DNA of 64,000 nucleotides from Mermis nigrescens (Eukaryota > Nematoda > Enoplea > Mermithida > Mermithidae): assembly GCA_036768485.1 (NCBI GenBank), contig JAVLUZ010000844.1:62001-126000 (forward strand), read 5' to 3'. A program made the translations under genes and the position numbers. The notes under the pieces are model-generated. The model was not told where the DNA came from and searched no databases. It was given only the letters and a program-made list of their open reading frames with translations. Below are positions 23,826-36,759 of this stretch, piece after piece (position 1 is the stretch's first letter; every line of letters starts with the position of its first letter).

Positions 23826-26800
23826 GTAGCTACCATTTTTTCATTCAATTACAGTGTTGAAGGAGCAATCACAAAACAGTCATAACAATTGCTAAGTATG
23901 CACGTGAAGTTTTATTACGCAAAACCTTATCACAGTAGGCTGACTAGAACAGCTTTATGCGGCTGCTCGATTAAGCACTGGAAAGAAATTCCCACGCTCA
24001 GGATTTTGCGAAATACTCGTAGACGATAATTCGTGAAAAGTAATTTGCAATCAATACTATATGTACATGTGTAGCCTTTCTTAGTCATGCTTGACTAAAC
24101 CTAGGTCGATCCAAATCCTAGCCAGTTTTTGGTGTTGATCAAAAAATTGGCCCAGCAAAGTTTAGAAATTGGTTTACCCAAATTGTGCGATCAGCTTAAA
24201 CTAAAATACACTAAGTTGCCACACTGAATAAAATTATTATGCACTTCATAACTCAATCTGCATACATATATGATGAGTACGTAGGTACCAAGCCCGTTGT
24301 CCATGACACTTTGAAAAAATTAGCATTGAAAAAGAACCGTGTACCGGGCATAAAATTTGAAACATGTTCTAAAATCAGTAAGATATTCTCTATCTAAAAA
24401 ATCTATTCTCGTTGTTGTAACGACCCGTTTACAGGTCTAAAAATGCGACTGAAGTTGGACAACAAAATTTCTTAAATAAGCCTCAATAGTATGTGTTGAA
24501 ATGGAGACTACTACAAAATAACTTCCATCAAAAAGTAGAACGTTCATTTTTCTATAAAGTAATTTAAATTTCATGAAAAACGAACAAGTATTGACGGAGT
24601 TATTAGAAATATTCGGAAACAGACATTTTTCGCAAAAATTCAAAACACGGAACTTTGATGCTTGCTATAAAAGCCCAGGAGCATTTTTGTAAAGTTTTAC
24701 TTTACAAATTTTCATCTGATGCCAAGGCCTACCGATGGGCAAAATTTCATTTGTTTTTGCGACATGTCATTGGGACCGTCTGTGTACAAATCGTGCGAAT
24801 CTTAAAGGCAGTTGCTCTTAGGCTTCCTAGGAAACTTTGTGCGCATTTTGTGACTAAGCATGCAGAAAAAAGTGCATCTATTGTAATTCATCAGATCTTT
24901 TCTCAGATACTCATATGAAATCATGATTACTAGTAAAAGCTAATCCACGACCCGAATTAGAAAAGGCTGAGCCTGTTCAAACTGCAGTAATGCCTAAGGA
25001 CAGTCTTCTTCCAGAACATTTGTCCGAGTAGCCTGACAATGTTTGGAAGGAAGTCAGGAAGTACTGGAATTTGATACGCACAACCAAAAGCATAAATGAT
25101 GTGCTAGATCACTCTTATAATTATCGTTGGGGAACTGGTGATTATTTAAATATGCTTAGTGATATTTTCAGTAATGAAAAAGAGGCATTCCGTGTGGATG
25201 CAGCATTTGGTTGTATTTTGAAAAATCGCGAAACTGCTTTAAGCAATTATTGGTATGTTTGCCAAAATAATTTCACTCTTCTTGGAAAGCCAGTTCTAAT
25301 CAGAAATAGTGATGATGTAAAAAGTTTAGCAGAAAAGCTTGAGGAAATCGATATTGAGGAAAAATTCAGCCGCCCAGATACTAAATGGGGACTTCAGGCT
25401 ATAACAAATGTAGAATTTTTTGTAACTCCTCAGAAAAATTTTGTTGCTGGATGCACTGATGTTGAACTTCCGATAGGAATAGCGAATCAAAGGCACACAT
25501 TACATATGACACAGGATAATAACTGGAATAAGTTCAAGGACAATCCTTGTTTTTTCCGTTGCTTTGCACAATGTCTTTTAGGAAATTTCGAATCAGATGC
25601 AGTATACAGACTTTTTGTACAGTATTGTCAAAAGAAAAATATTCAGGCTAACACCAAAAATTTTGATGGTGTTCCATATACCGATCTGGAAAAAATAGAA
25701 AAATGGTTTGAAATAGATATTCAGTGTTTTCATATTTATGCTGACAAGCAAACAGCGGTTTGCTGGGAAAATGTGATTAGGAAATATGACAAAATGTTAA
25801 ATTTAGACATTTCACTGACTGCTTCGGATCAAGCCCACTATAGCTATATCATCAATCCTTATCAATATGCAAAGCGATACCTGTGTATCATGTGTAGCAG
25901 ATTATTTAAAAAGGCAGAAAAATTACACAATCACGTGAAACACCATTGTCATCAAGGTGAGACAAAGCACAGATTTCCAGGAGGAGTATTTCAACTAAAG
26001 AGAACTTTTTTGAAGAATTGTCCGATCTTGGCATTCCAATACCGAACCAGTTCTGTCCTTCTTTGGCTGTGTATGACTTTGAGGCACTTTTAATTAAAAA
26101 AGAAACAAAAGGTTCAGATAAATTGCAGTTTATAACACAGCATCAACCCATTTCATTTGCAGTGAGCACAAATATACCAGGATTTGAACCAACGTGCTTT
26201 GTAAATCCAGATCCTGATCAATTAATCATACAGCTACTGCAGCATCTTGAAAAAATTCAACAGGCGCAAAGCGCCCTACTTTTACCATACTTTCAAGATA
26301 TCTTTAAAGCTCTTGATCAAAAGATTCAAAATCAGATAGCCTACATCAAGGAACATGAGAATAGAGATGTAAGGCGCGAAAAAGGTTTCTTGAATCAGCT
26401 TAATAAACTTAGGACCAAATTACATAGGTAGTGTTCTCAATTAACTTGCCTTGGTTTCAACTCAGGCAAATATGACCTAAATTTGATTAAACGCAACTTG
26501 TTTCCAGCACTCATACAGCAAGTGCGAAAGGATCCAGAACATAACAAATGGCCAAAAGCAATTCTAAGAAATAACACAACACTTTGCCTATCTGCAAATC
26601 TTTTCAAATTCTTAGACATCAGTACCTATCTAGTGCCTGGTTTTAGCTTAGATGCATTTATGAAAGCCTATAAAGCGAGCTTAGTTAAAGCTAAATTCCC
26701 GAATGAATATTTAGATTCTTTTCATAAGTTATCCGAATCCAAGTTGCCTCCTCCTGAGGCATTTTACAGCACATTAAAAGAAGAATGCATAAGCATGGAA

Positions 26801-28996
26801 GATTATGAACAATGTCAAATTTACTGGAAACAATATAACATGATAAATTTAAGGGATTACCTCATATTTTACAATCTTAGAGATGTTGTACCTTTCTTAG
26901 AAGCGTGTTTGACCATGGCCCAGCTGTACTGGGACAAATTTAGAATTGATATTTTTAGAGAGGCAATGTCACTTCCAGGCATCACAGAACGCTACCTCTT
27001 TAAAAGTATCCCAGATACTCAATTTGCGCTCTTTGCTTCATACTCTAAAGATTTATACTATGCACTGAAGTCAAGCATGAGACGGGGCCTTTCTATGGTC
27101 ATGACACGCCTAGCAATAAAAGATAAAACATATATCCGCAGCAATCCCAGCAAACCAGTCAAAGCAATAATAGGCCTTGACTTTAACGCCCTGTATCTAT
27201 GGGCACAGTCTATGGACACCCCTGTAGGCTATTTTGACCATTGGGTACCTGAAAAAATGACAAATTTCATAAAATCTCTTCTGCTAAGCCATTATAAATT
27301 GAATATCTGTAATATAAAAGCCAGAGAATAAATTATCCAATACAGCATTCAGGAAATGGAAAAAAAAATCGTGGGTCCTAGATGCTTACCCGTTGATGGA
27401 TTTTGTGCTGAAACAAATACTGTCTATGAATTATATGGCTGCTTCTGGCACGGGCATAGCTGTTTAGCAGGCATACGTAATAAGGAAATTGATCCAGAGG
27501 AAGCCCAAAACTGGATTAAAGAGAAGGAAGCTCACATAAAATCCTTGGGATATGATCTCATTACCATAGTGGAATGCCAATGGCACGAGCTATGTACAGA
27601 ATATCTGAAAACCCAAAATGTCAGACATTTTTATTCAAAGAATTGGGTCAGCACTAAGGAAATGATTCAGGCTATTCTTGATGGATCTGTCTTTGGCTTT
27701 GCCGAAGTAGATATTTCAACTCCTGATCATTTGAAAAATCTTTATGCTGACTTTCCACCAATTATAAAGCATGCTGAAATTAGTAGGGAGGATATTGGGC
27801 CTCTCATGAAAGAGTATGCTGAAAAAATGGATTTACTGAAAAAACCCCGTCAAAATCTGATAAGTGGTTATTTTGGGAATAGTATGATCTTGTCTACAGA
27901 AATGATCAGATTTTTAGTTATTCATGGCCTTGCATTGGACAAAATGCATGAGGTAAAACAGTATGATAGAGCAAGACCATTTGAAAAATTCCGAGACACA
28001 GTAACAAAGCATAGGCAGGAAGGGGATGAAGACCTGGCACTTGCTATGATTGCTGATACATTTAAGCTGCTTGGAAATACAGGTTATGGCAAGACACTAA
28101 CAAATAAGGAGCAACACATAGATGTGTTTTATGCGGACTATAAAAAAGCGGCTGAATGCAGCCTGAGTCCTTATATCAAAAAAATTAAGCACATTACTAA
28201 TAATTGCTATGAAGTTCACATGCGTAAAAAAGAAAGAAATTTAGACTTGCCTATTGTAGTAGGCCTTTCAGTTTATAATTAGGCCAAAATTCGCATGCTT
28301 GAATTCTTCTATGACATATTATTGAAATATTTTGACAAGGCAGATTATCAGTGTATGCAGACTGATACCGATAGCATACACTTGGTACTGTCTGCAGAAA
28401 ATTTATTGGATATAGTAAAGCCAGAAAAAAGGCAGGAGTTCAAAGAAGTATATCCAAACTGGTTTGTGTCATCAAAGGAAACCAAAAGAACTCCAGGGCT
28501 GCTGAAAGAGGAATTTAGAGTAACAGCAATGTGCTGTTTAGTGGATAAAACGTACATTGCTCTAGATGAAGAAACAATTAAAATCAAAGCAAACAGCAAA
28601 GGCTTGATGAAAAATAATAAACAAGCTCAGCTTTGAACAATACAGCAATGTCTTGCAAAATCAGGAACCTCGAGGTCGAAAGAATATTGGCTTCTGCATG
28701 CAACCTGATAACCAAATGTGACGTACATGCAAGAAAAACAGTGCCTCCCATATCTGCACGTTAAAAGAAAGGTTCTTTCTGATGGAATAACGACAGTCCC
28801 GCTAAATATCTAAACTTGAAATAAATTCCAGCTTTTTCTCATGGGCAATGACAAGGCGCCTGATATCCCACTTACCTGGGCACGTGGTCAGGAGAGTTTT
28901 TTAAGTTGCGATTAAAAATTTTAGCTGGAAATGGTCCACCATTGTGCCAACCTCCACGTGGTGTGGATTGGACATCGACAAATGGGTACAAAAGCT

Positions 28997-29225
28997 TGTA
29001 AAATTTGGAAAATTTTTTGTGAAGTTTCGAAATTTTCTTGTAAAGTTTGGATTATTTTCTGTAAAATTTGGAATATTTTTAACACGCTTAAGCATAGTAC
29101 TTTTGTAAAGTTTGGAATATTTTTTGTAAAGTTTGGAATATTTTTTGTAAAGTTTGGAAACTTTTTTGTAAAGTTTGGAAAATTTTTTGTAAAGTTTGGA
29201 ATATTTTCTGTAAAGTTTAAGTGAT
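28997..29225 (+). repeat. 21-bp tandem repeat array, left arm
   Basis: Repeats of TTTTTTGTAAAGTTTGGAATA with slippage, plus one hinge ACGCTTAAGCATAGTAC near 29084-29100. The inverted array at 33988-34575 is its right-arm counterpart. Frames giving FVKFGIFFVKFG are repeat artefacts. Confidence 0.9.
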
Positions 29226-30041
29226 TTAAAAAAATTGATTAGGTGATTTAAATTTTCCTAATGTAGACTGGTCTAGTTTTATTTTACCTTCGAGTCCTAT
29301 TAACCGATCTTTTTGCGAGTGTATGCTTTCTCTATCTTTTAGTCAAAAAGTTTCTGAACCAACACACGGTATGCATATTTTAGATGTCATTTTTGATGCC
29401 CTTTCTATCAAAAACGTTGAAGTCAACCCACCTTTTTCTACTAGTGATCACTCGGTTGTTACTTTTTCTCTTAAATGTTCTATCTTGGAAGAAAAAAGTC
29501 CAGCTAAACTTAATTTTTGCAGAGCAAATTATGATCAGATTGAATTATTTTTGTCCGCAATTTTGTGGCCTGACATTTTTTCGGATTGCGTTACTTGTGA
29601 TGATTTCTACAACAAATTTTTGTCTGTTATAAATCCTTTAATTTCCCAGCATGTTCCAAAAATTGAAGCTAAACCTGCAACTGTGAAAAGATACCCAATG
29701 AACATAAGAAAGCTGGTTGCTAAAAAACTGAGGTTGTGGCATGTTTATAAACAGAGAAAAACGCCTGAATCTAAAGCTGTTTATAATAACTGTGCAAAGT
29801 TATTAAAGGCCGAAATCTATAAATTTCACTCTTCCAAAGAGGATAAACTTATTAAATCTGGAAATTTGAATTCTTTTTATAATTTTGTTAATTCTTGTAT
29901 TAGTGGTGAAAGAACTATTCCAATTTTAACTGATGGCGATCGTGTGATTGCTTCTACTGACAAAGATAAGGCAAACGTTTTTAGCACACTTTTTGCTTCA
30001 GTCTTTAGTGTTCCTACGCAAACGAATTTTGGTCTTATTAA

Positions 30042-31974
30042 CCTTTTAGTGGCCAACGTTCCCAATCGGGAACATATTTTTAAAACTTTGTTGCAAAACA
30101 ACTACTCATTTAATTTAAGTAAGACTTGTTTTGGATGAGAAACAAGATGTTTGCCTATCCTGTGAGAACAATTTTAAAACTTAGTCATGAGTATGTGCTA
30201 TGCTATACTGCCTTAAGTTTGACAAAAATAGCGAAAGTTTTTCATGTTTAGAAATTTGCATATTGTCAATCGACGTACAAAATTTTTGAGCCAAATGTCA
30301 TGCAGTCATGTTTGCAGAGGTTTTCTGATCATTTTGGTATGTAATTCATTTTTATTTAGTTGTTCATCAAAAGTTATGGTTAAATTTATATTGACGTTCC
30401 CGTTTGGGAACGTTGGCTCCTAGGAGTGCAAAAATATTTAATTCCTGGAAAGAGAACAAAATCTATGGGGCAGCATATGTAACCTCGGCTATGCTCTTTA
30501 GTGACCTCTCATGCATTCATTCAATTTTAAAGAGCTCCACAAGCATTCTGTTATGACTCCAATGCACATATTCAAAATATTAAATGCAAGTTTCTGGGAT
30601 TCTTTACTTGATTCTATGTGTTACGATTACACAAAAATTTCGCTCTTGATTTCTAGCAGTTTTCAGGCAAAAATTCAAGTGTTTCTGTAAATAATTTTAG
30701 GTTCTTTTGCAGAAATTACCTGCTCTACCTTACTTTGCTTTATTCTTACTAGAGTTACAGAGCCATGAATCTTTAGAGGCTTAGAGACACATTTTCTTGA
30801 ATTCATGCACAATATCATGTGTTTTTGATCTGTAGAACTTGCACTGTACTTTATTAAACTTTATATCAATACTGATTTCTAACATTTTTTAATAGCTCAG
30901 AAGCATGCTAGCAACATAACTAAACCTTGAGTTTAGGTTTATTGACCTATCGATAACAACTGCAGATAGGTAAATGTCAGAATGAGTAAACATATGATAT
31001 TATGATTTACTTTTATTCACTGTAAAATTTTACTTATTGAAAATTGAATGAAATTGCCAAATTGACTATATTACACCCTGACTTCCTGTTATTTCCCGAA
31101 TCTTGATTCATGGTTTCTAACTATCAGTATACCGAAAATCGTTGATGTAGTGTAAACAGCTCTGAGATCACAGGCATTACTTCAACAACGTAGAAATAAG
31201 AACCAATAAATTTTGAAAAATCCAGAAAGAACGAAAATACAGATTATAGCCACACATGGGCGTGGGGGGTTTGGGGGTATGCACCCCCAGAAGTTGAAAT
31301 ACCACCCAGAAATCAAAATACCCCTCAGAAATAATTTTTTTGCTTTTTTAGCAATTTTTTGATGCCATTGGATAGTGCTTGATGAGAAACGTCGAAAAAT
31401 GGTGTTTTTTCGCCATACAACCACTTTTAAGACCATTTTTTAACCTTTAAAAATTTTTTCTTCCCCTCCAGAAATTTTTTCATTCCCCAGAATTTTGGTG
31501 CTGTCCACCTATGATTATAGCTCAATAATAGTTTTTTTCTCATCTTAGCTAGACATTATTTAATGTTATCTAGAAAGCAAGCAAATCAAACAAAGAACAA
31601 ATATAAAGTTACGGTGTCTATTGAAAGTTTCTTGGTTTTCTGAGGTTTATGGTTCCCATAAGGTTTCAAAAACTCAAAACCACACCCTTGTAGGCTCTCT
31701 GTTTGACAATTAGACAGTTTAGATTACTTGTGTTATCAATGTTTGTAGCAGATCGCTTTAATCTTATATGTTTTGCAAAACATAACAGAACATGAAATTT
31801 GGCAAAAATGTTCCCCAAGAAGCCAACATTCCCAAATGGGAACATATGAACAACATGATAGAGAGGAGAGCTTTTGCTCTGGTTTTTGCACGCAGTCTTA
31901 CATTTTACAGATTTGAAACATATTAAGATTGCATTGCTGTAGCACATCTGCATCATAGAGCAGACTATAAAAGG
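30042..31974. mobile_element. Non-autonomous piggyBac-like element inside the LINE
   Basis: Flanked by TTAA (30038-30041, 31975-31978). The ends are CCTTTTAGTGGCC... and ...GACTATAAAAGG, matching the CCYTTT start of piggyBac-type terminal repeats. Sub-terminal palindromes of the form ACGTTCCCNNNNGGGAAC occur at about 30054-30072, 30393-30416 and 31826-31845. The 1,933-bp interior has no transposase frame but carries MITE M4. Confidence 0.85.
31251..31513 (+). mobile_element. hAT-like MITE copy M4
   Basis: A 263-bp element running CACACATGGGCG...TCCACCTATG with a perfect 8-bp duplication ATTATAGC (31243-31250, 31514-31521). It lies inside the piggyBac-like element. Confidence 0.9.
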
Positions 31975-33733
31975 TTAATGCTTGTGCACAGCCAAAGTTA
32001 TCAAACATTCGTTTTTCTGATGATGTCGTTTTTTCTGCTATACGGAAAATTAAACCATCATTATCGATTGGCCCTGACGGACTTTGCGCATTTTTTGTGA
32101 AAAAACTTGCTTTTGTACTTACCCAGCCCTTCAAAACCCATTGTATTCCTGCACTGTGGCGCACCGCTAATGTTGTTCCTGTGTATAAAAAGGGCGACCG
32201 GAGTGATGCTAAAAATTACAGGCCGACATCGTTATGTTGTATTATGTGTAAGATCATGGAATCTATAATTAACAGTACGATGCAAGCACATTTACGTGAG
32301 AATAATTTGATCTCCTCCGGTCAGTTTGGTTTCCAAAAGGGTAAATCGTGTGAATTGCAATTACTAAAGTGCAAAAATGAATGGACTGAATTAATTGATG
32401 AAAAAAACACTGTTGATGTTATCTACATTGATTTTTCTAAAGCTTTTGACACTGTAGTTCACCGTAAATTAATTTATAAACTGGAAACTTTTGGATTTTC
32501 TGGAGATTTATTGAGTTGGTTAACTTGTTTTTTGAGCGATAGGAACCAAAGGGTTGTTATTAACGGTCAGTTTTCAAGCAAAAATTCTGTCACTAGCGGT
32601 GTTCCTCAGGGCAGTATACTTGGCCCGATTCTTTTTGTTTTATTCATAAATGACATTAGCGACCGCTTAAATAGCAAAGTTTGCCTTTTTGCCGATGACG
32701 TCAAGCTTTATAATTTATCTAGCAATCACACCCAACTTCAAGATGATATCGCTAAACTCGTAGTCTGGTCCAAGGATTGGCAGTTAAAAATTGCTACTGA
32801 AAAATGCTACGCGTTATATCTAGGTTTTGGAAATCCCAAGCATTCTTATAGAATTTCTGACCTGACTGTAGAACAGAGTGTAAATTCTGTAAAGGATTTG
32901 GGTGTTTACGTATCAAGTAAACTTGATTTTAATTTCCACTATAATGATATAACGCGTAGAGCTTATGCTAGGGCTATGCTAATATCGAAATCATTTGCTT
33001 CTAAAAATAAACTAAATATGTCTAGGGCTTTTACTGTTTACGTCAGACCGCTTCTTGAGTATTGTAGCACTGTTTGGAATCCATACCGTAAGACCCATGT
33101 TTCAATGATCGAAAATGTTCAAAGGAAATTTACACGTAAAATTATTGGATTTCGGGGACTTTCTTATGCTGAAAGACTCAGTTCCTTAGAATTGGATAGC
33201 CTGGAGATTCGCAGATTGCGTAGTGATCTGTATATGATGTATCAGATATTGAGTGGTAGATGCGTTTTGCAGCAAGCCGACTTTTTCACTTTTTGTGAAA
33301 ACAACACGCGTGCTCTAAATTCAATGAAATGTGAATGCACTCCTTTTCGGCTTGATGTTCGTGGGTATGATTTATCCAATAGGTGGATTCACGTATGGAA
33401 TTCTCTCCCTGAAGCTGTTGTAAGATCTCCTAGTGTTGCTTCCCTCCGTGAAAAGTTGAAAAAAGTTGATCTAACGGGGTATTTGCCAGGGGGCGTGTTC
33501 TAAGTGCATAATTTATTTAGCCTGCGCGCCTACCTTCGTCTTTTGCACTAATCTTGTATAAATGTACTTTAATTAATAATTTCTTGCTTTTAGAATATGT
33601 GATTTTGTATGATAATTCATGTCGAATGTTTATTTATAATTGTATTTCATTGTATATTAATGTTTCTTTTCTAATTGTGCTCTTTTTTTGTGCGACAAAG
33701 ATAAAATTTTTGTATTGTATTGTATTGTATAGA

Positions 33734-33875
33734 GTTTGGAATAAATTTTACATGCTTAAGCATAGTACTTTTGTAAAGTTTGGAATATTTTTTGTAAAGT
33801 TCGGAATATTTTTTGTAAAGTTTGGAATATTTTTTGTAAAGTTCTGAATATTTTTTGTAAAGTTTGGAAGCTTTT
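33734..33875 (+). repeat. 21-bp tandem repeat array, left-arm remainder after the LINE
   Basis: Continues the array of 28997-29225 on the far side of the LINE, with the 12-bp palindrome ATGCTTAAGCAT at 33752-33763. Confidence 0.88.
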
Positions 33876-33987
33876 TGGAATTTTGCTGACGACAAACATT
33901 TTCACTCCTTCCTTAACGTATCCTAGCCACACTGGACAATGTAAATATATCATAGCAATGCAGTTAATATAAACGATTATTAAAATT

Positions 33988-34575
33988 TTCCAAAAAATTT
34001 TTCAAATTTGACAAAAAAATTTCCAAACTTTACAAAAAATATTCCAAACTTTACAAAAAATATTCCAAAGTTTACAAAAAATATTCCAAACTTTACAAAA
34101 AATATTCCAAACTTTACAAAAAATATTCCAAACTTTACAAAAGTACTATGCTTAAGCATGTAAAATTTATTCCAAAGTTTACAAAAAATATTCCAAACTT
34201 TACAAAAAATTTTCCAAACTTTACAAAAAAGTTTCCAAACTTTACAAAAAATATTCAAACTTTACAAAAAGTATTCCAAACTTTACGAAAAATATTCCAA
34301 AACTTTACAAAAAATATTCCAAACTTTACAAAAGTACTATGCTTAAGCATGTAAAATTTATTCCAAACTTTACAAAAAATATTCCAAACTTTACAAAAAA
34401 TTTTCCAAACTTTACAAAAAAAATTTCCAAACTTTACAAAAAATATTCCAAACTTTACAAAAACTATTCCAAACTTTACAAAAGTACTGTGCTTTAAGCG
34501 TGTAAAAAATATTCCAAATTTTACTGAAAATAATCCAAACTTTACAAGAAAATTTTGAAACTTTAAAAAAAATTT
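33988..34575 (-). repeat. 21-bp tandem repeat array, right arm (inverted)
   Basis: About 27 units of the reverse complement (TATTCCAAACTTTACAAAAAA). ATGCTTAAGCAT hinges at 34148-34159 and 34339-34350, plus a degenerate one near 34490, give a higher-order spacing of about 190 bp. The 110 bp before it (33876-33987) are unique and appear to be the centre of the palindromic outer element. Confidence 0.9.
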
Positions 34576-35935
34576 TCCAAATTTTACAAGCTTTTGTGCC
34601 CATTTGTCGATGTCCGATCCACACCACGAGGACGTTGGCACAATGGTGGATCATTTCTAGCTAAAATTTTCAATCGCAACTTAAAAACTCCTGACCATGT
34701 GCCCAGGTAAGTGGGATATCAGGCGACTTGTCATTGTGCACGAGAAAAAGCTGGAATTTATTTCAAGTTTAGATATTTAGCGGGACTGTTGTTATTCCAT
34801 CAGAAAGAACCTTTCTTTTAACGTACAGATATGGGAGGCCCTGTTTTTCTTGCATGTACGTCCACATTTGGTTATCAGGTTGCATGCAGAAGCCAATATT
34901 CTTTCGACCTCGAGGTTCCTGATTTTGCAAGACATTGCTGTATTGTTCAAAGCTGAGCTTGTTTATTTTTTTCATCAAGCCTTTGCTGCTTTCTTTGATT
35001 TTGTTTGTTTCTTCATCTAGAGCAATATACGTTTTAGCCGCTGAACAGCAGATTGCTGTTCCTCTAAATTCCTCTTTCAGCAGCCCAGGAATTCTGTTGG
35101 TTTCCTTTGATGACACAAACCAGTTTGGAAATACTTTTTTGAACTCCTGCCTTTTTTCTGGCTTTACTATATCCAATAAATTTTCTGCAGACAGTGCCAA
35201 GTAAATGCTATCGGTATCAGTCTGCATACACTGATAATCTGCCTTGTCAAAATATTTCAATAATATGTCATAGAAGAATTCTAGCATGCGAATTTTGGCC
35301 CAATTATAAACTGAAAGGCCTACTACAATAGACAAGTCTAAATTTATTTCCTTTTTACGCATGTGAACTTCATAGCAATTATTAGTAAGGTGCTTAATTT
35401 TTTTGATATAAGGACTCAGGCTGCATTCAGCCGCTTTTTTATAGTACGCATAAAACACATCTATGTGTTGCTCCTTATTTGTTAGTGTCTTGCCATAACC
35501 TGTATTTCCAAGCAGCTTAAATGTATCAGCAATCATAGCAAGTTTTGGGTCTTCATCCCCTTCCTGCCTATGCTTTGTTGCCGTGTCTCGGAATTTTGCA
35601 AACGGTCTTGCTCTATCATACTGTATTAGCTCATGTATTTTGTCCAATGCAAGGCCATGATTACCTAAAAATCTGATCATTTCTGTAGACAAGATCATAC
35701 TATTCCCAAAATAACCACTTATCAGATTTTGACGGGGTTTTTTCAGTAAATCCATTTTTTCAGCATACTCTTTCATGAGAGGCCCAATATCCTCCCTTCT
35801 AATTTCAGCATGCTTTATAATTGGTGGAAAGTCAGCATAAAGACCTTTCAAATGATCAGGAGTTGAAATATCTACTTTTGCAAAGCCAAAGACAGATCCA
35901 TCAAGAATAGCCTGAATCATTTCCTTAGTGCTGAC

Positions 35936-36199
35936 CATACGTGGGCAGCAAGAAAATTCTGGGGGGGTGCAATATTTTTTTGAAGGTCGAAGAATGGCCA
36001 TAAAAATGGTGGTATGGCGATAAAAACACCATTTTCGACGTTTCTCATCAAGCACTATCCATTGGCATCAAAAAATTGCGAAAAAAACGAAAAAATTTTC
36101 TAAAATTGAATTCTGGGGGTATTTTGATTTCTGGGGGTATTTCGGTTTCTGTGGGGTGCATACCCCCCCACCCAAACCCTGCCCCCACACCCAGGTGTG
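35936..36199 (-). mobile_element. hAT-like MITE copy M5 in the right-arm polymerase
   Basis: A 264-bp element running CATACGTGGGC...CCCAGGTGTG with the 8-bp duplication GTGCTGAC (35928-35935, 36200-36207). The left-arm gene at about 27650 shows the uninterrupted codons for this site. Confidence 0.92.
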
Positions 36200-36759
36200 G
36201 TGCTGACCCAATTCTTTGAATAAAAATGTCTGACATTTTGGGTTTTCAGATATTCTGTACGTAGCTCATGCTTTTGGCATTCCCATATGGTAATGAGATT
36301 ACGTCCCAAGGATTTTATGTAAGCTTCCTTCTCTTCAATCCAGTTCTGGGCTTCCTCTGGATCAATTTCCTTATTACGTATGCCTGCTACACAGTTATGC
36401 CCGTGCCAGAAGCAGCCATAGAATTCATAGATAGTATTTGTTTCAGCACAAAATTTATCAACGGGTAAGCATCTAGGACCCACGATTTTTTCTTTCCCAT
36501 CTCCTGAATGCTGTATTGGATAATTTATTCTCTTGCTTTCGTATTCCAGATATTTGATTGATACTGGCTTAGCAGAGAAGATTTTATGAAATTTGTCATT
36601 TTTTTCAGGTACCTAATGGTCAAAATAGCCTACAGGGGTGTCCATAGACTGTGCCCATAGATACAGGGCGTTAAAGTCAAGGCCTATTATTGCTTTGACT
36701 GGTTTGCTGGGATCACTGCGGATATATGTTTTATCTTTTATCGCTAGGCGTGTCATGAC

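Larger units (their letters stand above)
21555..24817. mobile_element. Long-TIR DNA transposon, possibly PIF/Harbinger-like, inserted in the left-arm polymerase
   Basis: The ends are GGAGCAACTGCC... and ...GGCAGTTGCTC, with inverted repeats extending roughly 530 bp (21555-22080 against 24270-24817). TTA flanks both sides (21552-21554, 24818-24820), and the intact right-arm gene has a single TTA-equivalent, so the duplication is 2-3 bp. TWA duplications fit PIF/Harbinger, but TA (Tc1/mariner) cannot be excluded. The interior has no transposase frame. It contains two nested MITE copies (23287-23825). Confidence 0.78.
21408..28814 (+). pseudogene. Left-arm family B DNA polymerase (zinc-finger-headed, Polinton-type), decayed
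   Basis: Protein-primed-type family B DNA polymerase that would copy the element. The N-terminus has a C2H2-like pair (CITCNKTFTRPNRLKEHEESAH). After a 3.3-kb insertion (21555-24817) the gene resumes with RLPRKLCAHF. Visible landmarks in order are the exonuclease VYDFEALL (near 26070), GFNSGKYDLN (near 26455), the palm motif A-type GLDFNALYLW (near 27175), FYGCFWHG-like YGCFWHGH (near 27440), motif B GNTGYGKTL (near 28075) and motif C QTDTDSI (near 28360). It is broken by in-frame stops near 25030, 26430 and 28280 and by frameshifts near 24870, 26020 and 27300-27340, so it is not functional. The opposite-arm copy at 34769-55263 shows the undamaged reading at most of these points. The end is the TAA after VPLNI. 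Confidence 0.88.
29242..33503 (+). pseudogene. LINE ORF2: endonuclease C-terminus plus reverse transcriptase
   Basis: The endonuclease end is visible as FSTSDHSVV (near 29445). The RT part has NYRPTSLCC (near 32215), motif A VIYIDFSKAFDTV (near 32420-32460), motif B SGVPQGSILGPILF (near 32595-32635) and the catalytic FADD with its Asp pair at 32693-32698. The conserved C-terminal CR1-like region continues to the TAA at 33501-33503. The TTAA insertion separates residues before 30041 from those after 31978, and the reading frame is the same on both sides when one TTAA is counted. The N-terminal endonuclease is missing, so the copy is dead. Apart from truncation and insertion the frame is open, suggesting a fairly young copy. 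Confidence 0.9.
29240..33730 (+). mobile_element. 5'-truncated CR1/L2-type LINE, interrupted by a TTAA element
   Basis: A non-LTR retrotransposon copied by target-primed reverse transcription. The 5' truncation falls within the endonuclease, shortly after an in-frame stop near 29236. The 3' end is a (TTGTA)n-like tail near 33705-33730. It sits in the centre of the outer element, inside the 21-bp repeat array. No clear target duplication, because the flanks are themselves repetitive. It is cut at 30041/31975 by a 1.9-kb insertion. Confidence 0.88.

Noticed and set aside
31666..32164. Overlapping minus-strand frames across the TTAA element/LINE junction
   Set aside because: Antisense shadows of the LINE reverse transcriptase and non-coding transposon DNA.
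33988..34575. CRISPR-like array
   Set aside because: Repeats are contiguous without unique spacers, and the context is eukaryotic.
28931..34654. Frames encoding repeated FVKFGIFFVKFG or KIFQTLQK
   Set aside because: By-products of the 21-bp tandem repeats, open in several frames on both strands.
36048..36236. Polymerase frames extended into MITEs M5/M6 (also 36638-36913)
   Set aside because: Read-through into transposon DNA; the other polymerase copy shows the true codons.
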